Notes: generated from the sequence alone by a model not told the origin. A stretch of DNA of 64,000 nt from Haematococcus lacustris (GCA_030144725.1 JASKMD010000019.1:3780179-3844178), one strand, 5' to 3'; counted from the stretch's first letter, positions 26,601 through 62,519 are shown. Translations and numbers: made by a program.

Positions 26601-29600
26601 CAGCCTCCCGCAGCTGCCAGTTCTTGCTGTAAGCGGCACGGGCAGTGTACTCATCCACCAGCTGCTCCAGGGACTCCGCCTCCTTGGCAGTGGCGCCTGC
26701 CGGGCGGAAGCACACAGCTGAACTCAGAGCATGTGTAAAAAAGGCACCAGCACCCCACCCACTGCCACCTCCAGTCCTTTTCCCCGTTTCCTTCTTCTGC
26801 TCAACTTTTGTGAAGGCCCATACGTCACTTCGCCCCCTTTTCTAGACTCAAAACAAAGCAAGGACCCCCAGCACCCCACCCACTGCCACTTCTGATCCCA
26901 GTTCATAGCTCATCCTGATGCACGACGTCTAGAGGTCCACGTTGTTTGTGTATTACAGGCTCCAGGAGGCCTCCCTGGCTAGCTTAATTGGCCTGGCTGC
27001 CAGTGCACAGACCCTTGAGGGGGTCCACAGGGCGCACCCCTGGCCTCTGCTGCGCACACCACCGCACAGGGGTGTGGCACAGGACTCTCCCTCTGGCCAC
27101 TGTGGTGTCCCTGCTCACCAGCCAGGGGCTCAGGGTGGGGCAGGTCTGAGGGCCAGCCCGCAGGAGGGGGGAGGTCGCACTCATACAAGGTCGAGGCTGC
27201 AGGAGCTGGAGCCGCCTCTTGGGTGGTGGTGTCCGCGTCCTCAGAGGGGGTGTACCTGAGGGGCAGGCACAGGGGCTACCTGACTAGTCCCCGCTTCCTA
27301 AAGAGGCAATGGTTGCATGGGCACGCAGCTGCTGCCTGTGGCCATCTCTGTTGCTGGTCTTGCTGCATCTTGCCCTGCATACTCATCTCCCATGCCTGTA
27401 ATGTTGCTGTGCCTTCTGTTAGCATGCCGCTTTGCTTGCGGCATGCATGCAATCATGCATGTCACACCCAGCTCACACCTGCAAGCCCGCACCTGCCCCT
27501 CCCTTGTGCAGGGCGGTCATCATACGCCAGGTGACGGTTGCCGCCAACACTGCTCCTCGCAGCCAGGGGGCCTCCCTGCTGGCCATAGGACGCCTCTGCC
27601 TGCAGCCCATCCGCCATCCTTCCATTCCCTGCCTCGCCCTCATCATCACCATAGCCAGCTGTGGTGGGGTCGCCCTGCTGCTGCATGCCACGAACGGGGA
27701 CATTGTCAAGGGGCAAGCTGGTGTCATGGGCCCTTCCACCAGAGCTGCTGGGAGCCCTGGCCTTGAGCACTCGGTTCATAACGTCCTCAGGGTGCTGGCT
27801 GGGTCGGGGCATGTAGGCATCGCTGCTGATGGCCGCATCCCCTCCAGCAACTCGCAGCTTGTCAATGTCGGCCTGAGGTAATGGGCAGGCAGGACAGTAG
27901 GGGCAGGTATGGTGGATTTGGTGGAGGGCAGGGTGAGACAGCACTGTAGCTGCAAGGGGCTGCCTGCCACAGACCTTGATGAGCTTGGCTGTGTCGTAGT
28001 CTTCCTTCTCCACGGCCGCCCGCTTACGTGCCTCCAGCTGAGCAATCTTCTGCCCAACTACCTGCATGCATCCAGTACAAACCCATGCTCCCATGCGCAT
28101 GTCCAGCAGCCACATCAGGCTGGCGGCTTGGTAGTGCAAACAAGGAACAACATATGGGTGGGGTTAGCCCAAATTGTATGAAACGCTCACATATCAGCTG
28201 CCAGTCCAAGTAGAGCCATGCACTTTGTGAGCTGGCGGCTTGGCGATGCAAACATAAGCTTGCACAAGGACCCCACCAGCCGCTGTGGCAACTGCGCCAG
28301 AGCATTGGCCAACACCTGCCAGCCCTGACCCGCTATGAGCTATCCAGATTGTTGGCAAAGGGCACCTCCCTGCCCGCTGACAGACGCACAGCACCACAGA
28401 CACAGGGGTGCCACAGCCCAGGCTCCCACTCCGCCCTTGGTACAATACCATCAACCAATGCTGCAGCAAGGGCAGCATGGCTGTGTGCTCAGCAAGGCAG
28501 TGTGCATAATGGCTGTGTGTTTAGCAAGGCAGTGTGTAAGGTGGGGCTGTGCAGTGGGTGTGGTGGCAGCTGACCTTGAGGCGGTCGATGGAGGCCTTGA
28601 GGCGCTTGGCCTCGTCATAGTCCTCATTGGCCACTGCCAGGTCCTTGGCCCGGGCCAGCTCGCGTATCTTCACAGCCGTGGCCGTGTCCACGTGGATGTC
28701 TAGGTTCAAGTCCGCCACGTCAGCAGCAGCCTGCCCAAAGCAGCATTGTCCAGGGTAGGCACCCATCCAGCTCACCATCAGCGCTCTCACCCACCCCATG
28801 GCAACACACCAGGTTTGACTCTCCACTTCCCCCTCACATTCCCAACTTGTGCTGTGCTCAGCCTGCCCCACTGCACCCCCCCAACCTTGGCAGGCCCTGG
28901 GAAGTGCCACACCACACATCTGACAGCCAGGGTAGGCACACTGCTGGCCTGGTTAGTTTGCTGGCAGCCAGTAGTTGTCAGTGATACACAGTCCACAGTC
29001 AGGCCACACCACCATCACTGTGTGCCGTAACCTTTGATATCTTACTGTCGCAACAGGCTGCAGCTGCCTTAGCTATGAGCGACATGATGGTTGCGCTTAT
29101 CCTGATGGCACTCTATCTGCTATAGGATGATGACAGCTACTGCCATGACCTTGCCATGCCAGCCTGCCGTGCCACAACCCTCAACACCAGGTCAAGCAGT
29201 ACCAGGCCGACCCAGCCACTACAGAGCACTGGCGCACAGGTGGGTGCAGGGGTGGTGGCCATCCTGGTGTGCTAAGACATGCGGCACCTGTACACTGCGG
29301 CTGACTTGTGCTGACCTCTGCTGCGCCATTGCTAGTGAACTGCCCCTGCACCCACTGCGTTGTAGTAGGGCTGCTCCTGGGTCACGGGGGGGTGCAGTTG
29401 GAGGTAACCTCCTGGTGGCAGCTCAATCTGGGAGCGTAGAGGCTCGCCTATGAGGTTCAGGGCGATGACGCCGACCTGCTGCCAGCACAGCGGTCTCGAG
29501 CTGGTGCTGGTGGCATGGCACATAAACATGGAGAGAGCTACCAGAACTCAGGCATGAGGCCAGCATCAATGTGCACCTTGTGGGGCAAAGAGTGCACTGT

Positions 29601-30414
29601 ACTGGCTGCCTGACCATAGCCCAGGGAGACTGAGTAACGCTGCGAGTGTGGTTGCTTACACATTTGCGTGCTTGCATGAGGCAGTGCATGTGCCACACTA
29701 GCTTGGCGCTGTCAGCGGTGACTGCCTGGTGTTGTCTGTGAGTGCCAGGATGTAGTGCACCCCAACGATGGCTGCTGCGTGGATGGCGGGCTTCTCGGGT
29801 GTTGCTGACCTGGTTGTATATGTTTGCCTTGTTGACATGGCAACGGTGCACCACCAGCCTGATGAAAAGGGCCTGTGTGCTGACATGCACGCTCTTCAGC
29901 TCCCGGGCCTGGTGATTGCTGCGTTCGTTGCTATCAAATGAAAGGTAGCCAAGGCGGGTAAAGGGTGTTTTGCTCGTGTCTTCTCCTGGCTGGGGCAGAG
30001 CCACGTACACCTCTACTTTTGTTGCAATCTGTGCTCAAAGGAAGTTACACCAAGGAGCAGATTTTCAATTGCTGCTATCATCCCAGAGGCACACAGCATG
30101 AGGCATACCCCATCCCACCTTGTATTCATGTGACAGGATCTGTATCTGTTGGATTTTGCAGGGAGTCTCCAGCTTCAACACAACCTCCTGGGGGTACTTG
30201 CAAAACCTGAAGCATGGCCAGCACCAGAGGAAATGACTCCGGCACACAGTAGCAAACACTAATGCCAAAGCAGCTTCTGATCACACCTCGGCGTCTGCCA
30301 TCCTCGCGTCTGCGGACTGTGAAATAGAAGCTCCCGCACAGGATAGTCGTTGTCCTCGCCAGAAAAGGACACGATTGTGAAGCGTAGCTTCTGGGGCCCG
30401 CCCTGAGCCTTCAT
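23646..30414 (-). CDS. CEP104: CEP104 / FAP256, ciliary-tip TOG-domain protein (13 exons)
   Basis: Exons (descending): 30414-30287, 30206-30119, 30028-29810, 29475-29356 (or -29386), 28730-28575, 28061-27975, 27872-27493, 27255-27119, 26696-26491, 26282-26187, 25539-25336, 24565-24402, 24075-23646. The lengths sum to 805 codons. Residues 1-165 match the N-terminal beta-sandwich of CEP104 (FTIVSFSGEDNDYPVREL; CKYPQEVVLKLETP; ARELKSVHVSTQALFIRLVV; HVNKANIYNQ, VGVIALNLIGEP). Next come two coiled-coil/UVR-like helices (ANEDYDEAKRLK, VEKEDYDTAKLIK). After a Gly/Ser linker, the alpha-helical TOG domain (about 440-700) contains YSKNWQLREAALNYLMSQL and NSPNADVRSAAVRVTRETFD. CEP104 binds tubulin at ciliary tips and works in cilium elongation. 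The C-terminus is an Ala/Pro-rich tail; the zinc-finger cluster of the human protein is not visible. The start ATG at 30414 fits the family N-terminus. Confidence 0.9.
25884..26064 (-). repeat. 30 bp minisatellite, 6 copies, in a CEP104 intron
   Basis: Units of AAGGAGAAACARCAGCATGA plus AGATAYGATC with few substitutions. They lie in the intron between the exons ending at 26187 and starting at 25539. On the plus strand they read KEKQQHEDMI repeatedly, but no gene context supports translation. Confidence 0.92.
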
Positions 30415-30850
30415 TGCCTCGAGTACGGCTCTATACTCGTCTAGCTCTTTCCCGCGGCAACGGTTTGACCGAAAAGCAGCATTAAGAACGATGTCACGAC
30501 AGTAGGCGCGATGCTACTAGCTCAACGACAGGTAGCAATCTTATAGGTTCAGCAAGGTCAAACAAGAAAAAGACGCTGGCAATTATACGCAGACGGGTCA
30601 AGCCTACTTGATTCAAGCAGGTCAAAGTGGTGTACCATGTCAAGCCCACCTGCTTCAACACCGAGCATGTGAATGGACAAACATTGAGCTACAAACTTTC
30701 TTCATAGGTTGCAAGGAATACTAAATTAAACACCTGCCACTGGCCCTTGGATCGCCGTGTTGGTGCATGATGGCTCTTATCTGGCAAAATTACAATGCAA
30801 GCAAGTGCAACGCACCGGACTAGATTGCGAGGTTTGTTTGTGTGCGATGG
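30415..30850. promoter_or_regulatory. Shared head-to-head promoter region of CEP104 and the RRM gene
   Basis: 436 bp separate the CEP104 start codon (30414, minus strand) from the RRM-gene start codon (30851, plus strand). It is less GC-rich than the flanking exons, as expected for divergent promoters. No motif can be assigned with confidence; CAAGCAGGTCAAAG/CTGCTTCAACA-like elements recur around 30600-30660. Confidence 0.5.
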
Positions 30851-40347
<9,497 letters not shown>

Positions 40348-40350
40348 CAG

Positions 40351-40355
40351 TGTAA
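40351..40355 (+). terminator. TGTAA poly(A) signal of the RRM gene
   Basis: TGTAA starts 3 nt after the stop codon at 40347; a second lies at 40376-40380. The second gives a more usual distance. Confidence 0.5.
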
Positions 40356-40383
40356 CGTAGACGCGATGTGGGCAATGTAACCA

Positions 40384-40470
40384 TGTATGTGTATTGGATC
40401 TCACTTTCGCCCCGCTGTCCCTCGGACCGCGAACGGTTGCCGGCACTCCGGTGGGATGGCGACCTGATGC
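40384..40470 (+). mobile_element. Partial copy G of the dispersed repeat
   Basis: TTGGATCTCACTTTCGCCCC and GGTTGCCGGCACTCCG match the 5' part of copy C (15170-15210). The 3' half of the family is absent here. Confidence 0.45.
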
Positions 40471-40632
40471 ACACCCCAGCACGACCTCTCCGCCTCGATA
40501 ATGTTGCTGAATCCCTGTGATGTCCCCGAATGAGAAACGCAAGCGGCCCGCTTCCCCCGCACCTTGAACAGCCAGTAAGCCGCAACGCTTGACCGAATGC
40601 CGAAGGACGAAGCTGACTGACGACGTGACGCA

Positions 40633-42495
40633 GTGTGTACCTTGCGAATATGCGACTCCCTACATCAAGTTGCTGCGCGTGTGCTGTGCTTTCCCGTGTC
40701 TGCAGGTGTCAGTGGGGATAGGCAGGGACAGGCTGTCAAGGAAGTAACTTGTCAGCGTCGCCAGGTCATCAAGGCAGCCTTGCGTGGCCTTGTGGAGGCA
40801 GCCCGGCCTGATTTCAGCCCAGCTCAAGTTGACGCAGCTGTGGCAGTGGTCGACAAGCGCATGACCATGGGCAGCAAGCAGTGCTGTCTGGCAGCAGTCC
40901 TGTGCCTGTCAATGCTGCTCCTTCCTCCTTCCTAGGCCAGCCCAGGCAAGGCTTCCCAGCAGCAGGTCCAGCCCCAGGCCCCCCTCCCCCCCTTGACCCA
41001 GCCTGCCCTCTATGCTCTCCTCTATGCTCACCCCAGCCTTGCCACACGCAGCTCACCCCGCTCCGCGGCCACCCCAGCCCAACTGCCCCCACCAGTGTAG
41101 CTCAACATCTGGGACCCCAAGCTGCTGGCACAGATCAAGGATGATATGGACCTGCTCACCAATGCCAGTGTGCTGGAGCACCTGATGCGTGGCCCCCCAC
41201 CACCGTGGCATCAAGCTGCTGCCCGGTGAGGTGGCGGTTTTTGAGCAGCCCAGCAATGCCTGGCTGCTTGCCAAGCTCAAGGAGCTGGATGAGGAGCACC
41301 TGCAAGGGGACGGCAACTCCCCCAATGCCAACGCCACCAAGATCAGCACCAACATCAGGAGTACTACCGGCACCCAGGGCGCTTATCAACTGGTGGGGCA
41401 AGGCAGTTGGGGTGGTGGAGGGGGGGGTGAGTAGGCCTGTGAAGAAGCACTTCCCCCAACTGGTGCTTGGCAGACTTGACTACAGCCTGCCAGACCAACA
41501 GCTCAAGTGGCGCTTGCCAGCCAACAGTGGAATACGGCAACCTTGGTGGGTGGCAGAGGTAGCCATGCATCGTGGGCTGCTGGGGCTAGAGGCTCGGTGG
41601 AGGGCTGGAGTAGACTCCATAGGGAGGGGGGGGGGGGCAGGCAGGCTGCCCCTAGAGAATAGGGTGCGCTATGTTCTGTTTGTGAACCGTTGCCTAGAGG
41701 GGTTGGCAGGTAGCACCCCACGCGGCACCCCATGGCAAAAGCCGCACTCGCACCTGCCCGCGCCCCTTCACCATGCTCCCTATGGTGGGGGTGTGGGCCC
41801 GGCATCATGTCGTAGATGACAGGGTGCTGCATGGCCTGCCCCCGCCCCCGCCCCCGCCCCCGCCCCCGCCCCCGCCCCCGCCCCCGCCCCCGCCCCCGCC
41901 CCCGCCCCCGCCCCCGCCCCCGCCCCCGCCCCCGCCCCCGCCCCCGCCCCCGCCCCCGCCCCCGCCCCCGCCCCCGCCCCCGCCCCCGCCCCCGCCCCCG
42001 CCCCCGCCCCCGCCCCCGCCCCCGCCCCCGCCCCCGCCCCCGCCCCCGCCCCCGCCCCCGCCCCCGCCCCCGCCCCCGCCCCCGCCCCCGCCCCCGCCCC
42101 CGCCCCCGCCCCCGCCCCCGCCCCCGCCCCCGCCCCCGCCCCCGCCCCCGCCCCCGCCCCCGCCCCCGCCCCCGCCCCCGCCCCCGCCCCCGCCCCCGCC
42201 CCCGCCCCCGCCCCCGCCCCCGCCCCCGCCCCCGCCCCCAGCCCAGGACCCCCTGCCCCTGCCCAGGACCCCCTCCTCCCCCACCCCAGGACCAGCCCCC
42301 CCCTGCTGCACCTGAACCAGTGCAACGACACCAAGCCCCCTCATGGGGCAGGTGGCTGTACCGGGACACCAACGGATGCCTGAACTTCCAGCGCAGGCTC
42401 TGCCCACCGTTGGCACGGAGTGCCAGCAGGGCTACAAGCATGTCAATGACCGGCTGCCCAAGGGTAGGCAGAGGCTGCACCGGGCTGCACAGTAG
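40633..42495 (+). pseudogene. Second-lineage Fanzor-like remnant with a CCCCCG insertion
   Basis: Fragments in shifting frames: VVDKRMTMGSK near 40845; WDPKLLAQIKDDMDLLTNAS at about 41108; a stretch around 41440-41600 (LPDQQLKWRLPANSGIRQ); then, after a 400 bp hexanucleotide array, APSWGRWLYRDTNGCLNFQR (Tyr codon at 42359-42361, Asp at 42365-42367) and CQQGYKHVNDRLPKGRQRLH ending at TAG 42493-42495. The RuvC-III-like motif reads Y-R-D-T-N-G-C-L-N rather than D-R-D-x-N-A-A-x-N, so the first Asp is Tyr. The C-terminal tail differs from the other Fanzor remnants in this window. Frames are broken by stops and shifts, so this is a dead copy. Assignment rests on the C-terminal motif and on recall of related algal proteins. 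Confidence 0.55.
41838..42239 (+). repeat. (CCCCCG)n hexanucleotide array, about 67 copies
   Basis: Pure GCCCCC units. They replace or expand the Pro-rich linker region in front of the RuvC-III-like motif of the second-lineage Fanzor remnant. The minus strand is GGGGGC, with high G-quadruplex potential. Confidence 0.98.
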
Positions 42496-42635
42496 AGGCG
42501 GGGCATTGATGGCCGGGCCCGCAACAACCCATAGGTCTAGCATGTTTACACAGGTTGTTTTCCTTACAAAAAGCATTAAGCTGTTAGTTTTGATGAGGTG
42601 CCCAGTGGTTTAGGGGGAAATGCCACCGGTGTGGG

Positions 42636-42735
42636 GTTTGTAGTCATCAAGGGTGCGACCGAGGCTGCTTCAACTTGATTGTAATAGCCGAGTATGATTA
42701 CCCCCAGTTGAACATGTTGTTCCATGTTGAACTAG
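42636..42735 (+). mobile_element. Dispersed retroposon-like repeat, copy H
   Basis: GTAGTCATCAAGGGTGCGAC, GCTTCAACTTGATTGTAAT and AACATGTTGTTCCATGTTGA match the family in the same order as copies D and E. The last bases of the terminus are altered. No target-site duplication found. Confidence 0.6.
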
Positions 42736-42795
42736 CTTGTTTGACTGTGAATCCCTGACCACCCTGACAATCAGAATCTGATCTCAATCTGTATC

Positions 42796-42930
42796 TGAAT
42801 CTGGCCCCTGGCCCCCTCATCACCCCTCCCCCAGCAGATCAGCTGCTGCTCAGCACCACTAGCAGCAGAGCAGGCAGCGGTGCCATCTGTTTGGACAAGC
42901 AGCACCACCGGCAACAGCTCCATTCGTATC
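42796..42930 (+). pseudogene. Degenerate duplicate of part of the RRM gene
   Basis: Two pieces match RRM exon 4. CCTGGCCCCCTC..GCAGATCAGCTGCTGCT resembles 37336-37377, and CAGCAGAGCAGGCAGCGG plus TTGGACAA resembles 37744-37780. The roughly 360 bp between them in the gene are missing. No open frame of its own. Confidence 0.55.
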
Positions 42931-43303
42931 AACAGCACCAACCAGCACTCCTTCACTCGCCTTGGTGCTGGCTGATCCCACGCAACCGTGGGTGTCTTTG
43001 GATATCAGCAAACATACATGTAAGCGGTCATGTATCGTAGCTACTCACGAATCGTGCCACTCACGATTCACGACCTCGTATCCCTGCTGAGTGGCATGAA
43101 GCGAGCGTGGTGCTAATAAATCTTCAATTTGAAAGAAAGACAGCAAAGGTTTGGGCGGCAACCCCTTCAAGGGGCCCTTGTTCTTTCGAGAATTGGATGA
43201 GAAAAGACGTGCCATGCATCAGGGCTAAGTTGGCATGTGCATGATCTGCGGAGGAATGGCTTTGGCAGTCGTTGTGCATTAACAGCTAGTGTAGACTGCG
43301 TGG

Positions 43304-43987
43304 ATGCAGCTACAGAGACTCGCTGGTAATCGCGGGCCCGTTGCGTGGCATCGCCAGCGAGTAGCTTGCGTTCACCAGTGCCAGACACGTAGCCTACATC
43401 GCAGTCGCGCGCGCACAGTCCCGTCAGTAGCCAGCGCGGAGGCAGAACCCAGTGGGAAACCGGACCAGGAAGACGTTGAGGATGACGACCTCGGGGTTAG
43501 CTTGTATGCTGGCTCGGTGATGCAGTATGCTATGGACCTGGCGGAAGCGTCAAGGACCTACACAGTGCACAGCTGGATGCTGTTGCTGGGCATCCTCAAG
43601 TACGAGGATTGCACGGCCGCGAAAGTGCTCAAATCCATGGGCCTGGACGACCTCCGCGGCGCATGGCATGAAGTGCTGTGGGCGCTGCATGCCTGTGACG
43701 GGCTGCAGCCCAGGCCCTGGGAGCCGGAGATCACATTCGCTGAGCGAGCCCACAAGGTGTTGACAGGGGCCACCAACTTTGCACAGTTCAATGGCAGGGC
43801 CAAGGTGCAGTCTGAGGATGTGCTGATGGCCCTTGCGTGTGCGTACGTGCTGGAGGGGCTCTTTCCTGACATTGCACCTACGTTCCCCAGAGTGCGGGAG
43901 GCTGTGGAGAAGTTTACTGGGGGCCGGTACTCGTTGCCTGATGAGGACGCAGACGAAGACAGCAACGAAGCAGAGCCTGTCTTCTGA
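43304..43987 (+). CDS. ClpT-like plastid Clp-protease accessory protein (Clp N-domain)
   Basis: A single-exon frame of 227 residues. The first 50 or so are Arg/Ser/Ala/Val-rich and nearly free of acidic residues (TRSLHRSRARTVPSVASA), as in a plastid transit peptide. An acidic linker (DQEDVEDDDLG) leads into a Clp N-terminal repeat domain: YTVHSWMLLLGILKYEDCTA, AKVLKSMGLDDLRGAW (first repeat) and ITFAERAHKVLTGATNF, VQSEDVLMALA (second repeat). There is no AAA+ module, so it is a stand-alone N-domain protein as in plant/algal ClpT subunits, which help assemble the stromal ClpPR core. The acidic tail is DEDADEDSNEAE. A different Clp-N protein (ClpS/ClpC-derived) is possible but less likely at this length. 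The ATG is the first in frame. Confidence 0.72.
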   Translation: MQLQRLAGNRGPVAWHRQRVACVHQCQTRSLHRSRARTVPSVASAEAEPSGKPDQEDVEDDDLGVSLYAGSVMQYAMDLAEASRTYTVHSWMLLLGILKYEDCTAAKVLKSMGLDDLRGAWHEVLWALHACDGLQPRPWEPEITFAERAHKVLTGATNFAQFNGRAKVQSEDVLMALACAYVLEGLFPDIAPTFPRVREAVEKFTGGRYSLPDEDADEDSNEAEPVF

Positions 43988-44721
43988 TGCTGGGCAGACT
44001 GCAGATATGCCATGGGCAAGGCGAGGATTGGAACGATCCTTCACCATTGACAGCTACTGCCAGCTCCACCTTGCCTTGGCAGTGCCTTGCGGAGCACAAG
44101 CATTCAGAGCATGGGGCAGCACAGCCACCGAGACAAGGCAGTCTAAGCTGCAGTACAGGCGCAGGCATGGGCAAGGCATTGGGGGAGGGCTGAACAGGAT
44201 GTTGCCTGCTTTCACCCCTGCCAGGTTTCTTTATGCCTTCAGCGCATGTTGGTCTTGCAACCTTGCACATGTGTAGCTGAATATGGGTGACGCATGGTGT
44301 GACTGGCAGTAGTGGCTGTTTGTCAGCCCAACCACCGCTGCTAGACCCCTGGGTTGAAGTTCAGGCAAACACCATGGTGCTCCATGTCAAGGCTGCTGCA
44401 TGCCTTCAAGGAATGGGTGACTGCTCACCAGCTGAGCATCATTGGTTATACATGTGACCATTGAGACAGAAAACGTAGCGAGGGGATGGAATGTGGAAGA
44501 GAGGCACGGCATATGTGCTTGCATTGCCTAAACTTGCAATCCCAGTTTCTTGCTTGTGACACTAGCCCGATGCAAGGCACTGTTTCAGTGAACCATTAAG
44601 CGCAGCGCCAGCAGACTAAGGTTGGTCCCAACCTGATCTTGCGAGCAAGGAGCCAGCTTAGGTGCAGGGATTTTGAGACGTTGTGCACGAGGCATGGTTG
44701 GCGTACTCATATGAAGCGTAC

Positions 44722-44882
44722 CGGTGGCCGGGCTGGTCCATCCGCTGGAGCTGTGCTTCTGGCCAGACCAGGGAGCTCTGCCAGCCAAGGGCAAGGAATA
44801 CCCTGGCCTGGGCTACAAGCGGCTGCGAGACAAGCCTCCCAAGGCCCAGCAGCAGCAGCAGCAGCCTGCTGAGGCACAGTAG
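44722..44882 (+). pseudogene. Fanzor C-terminal tail fragment
   Basis: Open to TAG at 44880-44882 and reads PLELCFWPDQGALPAKGKEY then PGLGYKRLRDKPPKAQ and a short poly-Gln. It is the same tail as at 62740-62888. The D-R-D motif that should precede it is missing, so only the last 50 or so codons remain. About 70 bp further on is a hairpin-plus-GGGGTCAGGC block shared with the other copies. Confidence 0.7.
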
Positions 44883-44954
44883 TGTGTGCCCCCTTTGTTG
44901 AGCTGTCATCAGCTTACAATTAGTGCATGCAGGTCATGCCAACTCTACACGATA

Positions 44955-44972
44955 GCCCTTAGGGGTCAGGCA
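44955..44972 (+). other. Conserved hairpin motif downstream of a Fanzor tail (copy 1)
   Basis: GCCCTTAGGGGTCAGGCA: a CCC/GGG stem followed by GTCAGGCA. The same arrangement follows the other two tail copies (61855-61872, 62957-62977). Confidence 0.5.
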
Positions 44973-46642
44973 ACATTGTACGTGGTAGGCGGGTCAGGCC
45001 GCCCCAACATGGGGTTGGTAATATGCATGCAATTACTCACTCAATACTGCACCGTTTTTGATAGCGATTGTAACATTGGCAGCTGCGATTTACTCCGCGT
45101 AATCTGACCTACAGCGCAAGCCATTGCATTCTTTGCTCGCGTACTGCCACATGTGCCCGCGAACAAATCACACCGGCGAGACGGGTATCCTTGGGACGGT
45201 GAGCCACATCCCTGTGGCGCCATCTACCTAGCGCAGTGAGCGGGTTGTGCACAAATGGAATGTCCGGCAAACACCCAACGCGATGTCTGCCGGGCGTGCA
45301 GGGCACCTAGACGGGGTGATTGAAGCATATGTTCATACTCCCTTCCGTCGAATACACCATTTGGGTCGGCGCACACTAAGGTATCACCGGGTTACACCCC
45401 CCCTCCTCTACTTTGTCATCCACTGTATTGCACCCGCTGCACTCACAAGAAAATGGCTATGAAATGTTTGTTCTTGACCCCTTGGCGCTTTTGTTAAAAC
45501 AAACCGCACGTTAAACAGCCCAGGCCTCTATCAGTTTGACATCTTGAAAGTGACATCATGTTCTCCAAGCGAAATCAGGGCCACGGGGCTGTGGGGTGGC
45601 AGTTGAGCTATGAAACTTTGCACGCAGGTGGATGGCATGTAGGGGAGTGTAACTCTCAGAGGAGCCGAGTCCAAACTCGGTCATGGTGTGGAGTTGTGCG
45701 ACTGACTGCATGGCTCTGGCCCTGAGATCGGCTAAGGGAGTTGGGGGTCACATACCAAAGTGAGCTTTTGCCTTATCTGAGTATGAGCGTTTGTAACACT
45801 GTCGTAGATGAGCTTAACCTAGTAAGTAGCATGCTGTAAGTCACAATGGTCGAGCTGTGGCATTGCCCTCCAGGTATGGGGGGGAGGTGGGCTCAGTGCC
45901 ACATTGCCGCAACCGTTCTCCGATCCGACTGCTGCTGCCGATGCGCGTGCTCGTATAGAGCAGCCTAAGCGACGCGGGCGGTCGCAGCGATGACTGCATG
46001 CCCCGCAATGGCTCAAATTTAAATCACTAACTTTGATGCTTTGCTGTGCACGGCCTACTGACTAAGTGATTCCATAAAGTGGGTGAAAGGTAGCTGGCTG
46101 GGTTGCCTACATTGTGAATCATCTAGCATAATATTTGACGCAGGGAGTGCAGAGTTACAGCCGTCCTACTACCAGGGGTAGGTTTTCTGTTAGTTGGGGT
46201 CCCCCGAAGGCGGGCTCATGTGCCATGTGCACTGGGTTTACTCCACACAGCCCAATAACACTGTTTGAGTCGGATCTAGTTAGTGGCTGCTAGTGGCTGG
46301 TAGTGGCTGCTAGTAGGCTCAAATGGAGGCCCTAGTGAGGGACAAGGGGGCTGGTCCATCTACTGTTGAAAACGATAGCTTTAATTGCATGACGGATGGT
46401 AGAGCTATCTTATCCCTAGATGTACTTAGATTGGTGCTCAACATGGCGCTGCTTGTTTGTCACCATTACTCTCGCCGCCGCATGTAAGGATGCCTGATTG
46501 CGAGTGCATGAGGCAAGATTAGGCGCACACGGTGACCGCGTAAGATCGCGCGATACCCTCCATTTGCATTTTGCTTCGCGACTACATGCAAGCCGTATGA
46601 TTCGGTGCCAGGTCAACAGCTAAGAACAGCGCGTTGAGAGCT

Positions 46643-52632
<5,990 letters not shown>

Positions 52633-53069
52633 ACACCCCTCCTGGCGCAGTGGAGATTGCTGGATAGCTAATGGTAACTCGGCAGCGCGGACCGCGGGCG
52701 TGCGATGGTAGCGGACAGGTGCTGCCCGGGGTCGCCTACACCCGACCGCTGGGCGCTTGCACTGCGCCGGGCGCCAGTCCCGCCCGCGTACCAGGCCAGC
52801 GGAGCGTGGCCGTGAGTGTCGGACATAGATCGGCGCAGTTTCGCAGCGTCCTGCGACCCACGGCCCAACTCACCCATTGTGTGCTCAAATGGCGTTACCG
52901 AAGCTGGATGCTTCCTTTGCCCCTTTGCCACAGTCAAGCTTGCATCGTGAGTGAGGTGAGGGCGACGATGCGCGCTGCCGAGAGAGGAGATGTCGGTTTT
53001 CGATGGGCGCTTTCGAGGCACAGCTGTACAGATTCTACCACGCCTTAGCGACAGGCTTGGATAGCTCAC

Positions 53070-62172
<9,103 letters not shown>

Positions 62173-62519
62173 TCGTGTGGAGTCACTGCGCCGGAGGAGC
62201 TACCGCACATTTGCAGCAACTGTGAGCTGGCGAGTTGAATGTTGAAACTCACACGTAGCCGCGAATGTACAGCCCTTATGCAGCATGACTCATGAATCAT
62301 GCCACACCAAAATACAGCACGAGCTTGAACTAAAGACAGGTTGCGAGATTGCTGTTGTAAGGGCTACTGCTAGAGGGCTTAGCCATTCTGGCCCACCTCA
62401 ACTCACCCACTCTGGTGTGTGTGCCTCCAGGTCTACTGCTAGCTCGAGCTCTAACTAACTCTATAGCTCTTTCTCACACACATCCCCTTTGTGAAGGGAT
62501 TAGTATCTTGTTTTCTTGG
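62173..62519. other. Upstream flank of TTLL1
   Basis: Contains the TTLL1 5' region (start codon at 62172 on the minus strand). No other gene seen. Confidence 0.4.

Larger units (their letters stand above)
43988..46642. other. Intergenic; contains one Fanzor C-terminal remnant, otherwise unassigned
   Basis: Apart from the fragment at 44722-44882 and its 3' flank, I see short open frames without recognisable content. A TGTAA at about 45069 could serve the ClpT-like transcript but is over 1 kb away. The region is less repetitive and less GC-rich than the rest of the window. Confidence 0.4.

Noticed and set aside
41773..42613. Poly-Pro, Arg-Pro and Gly-Ala ORFs
   Set aside because: Translation of the CCCCCG array inside a dead Fanzor-like copy.
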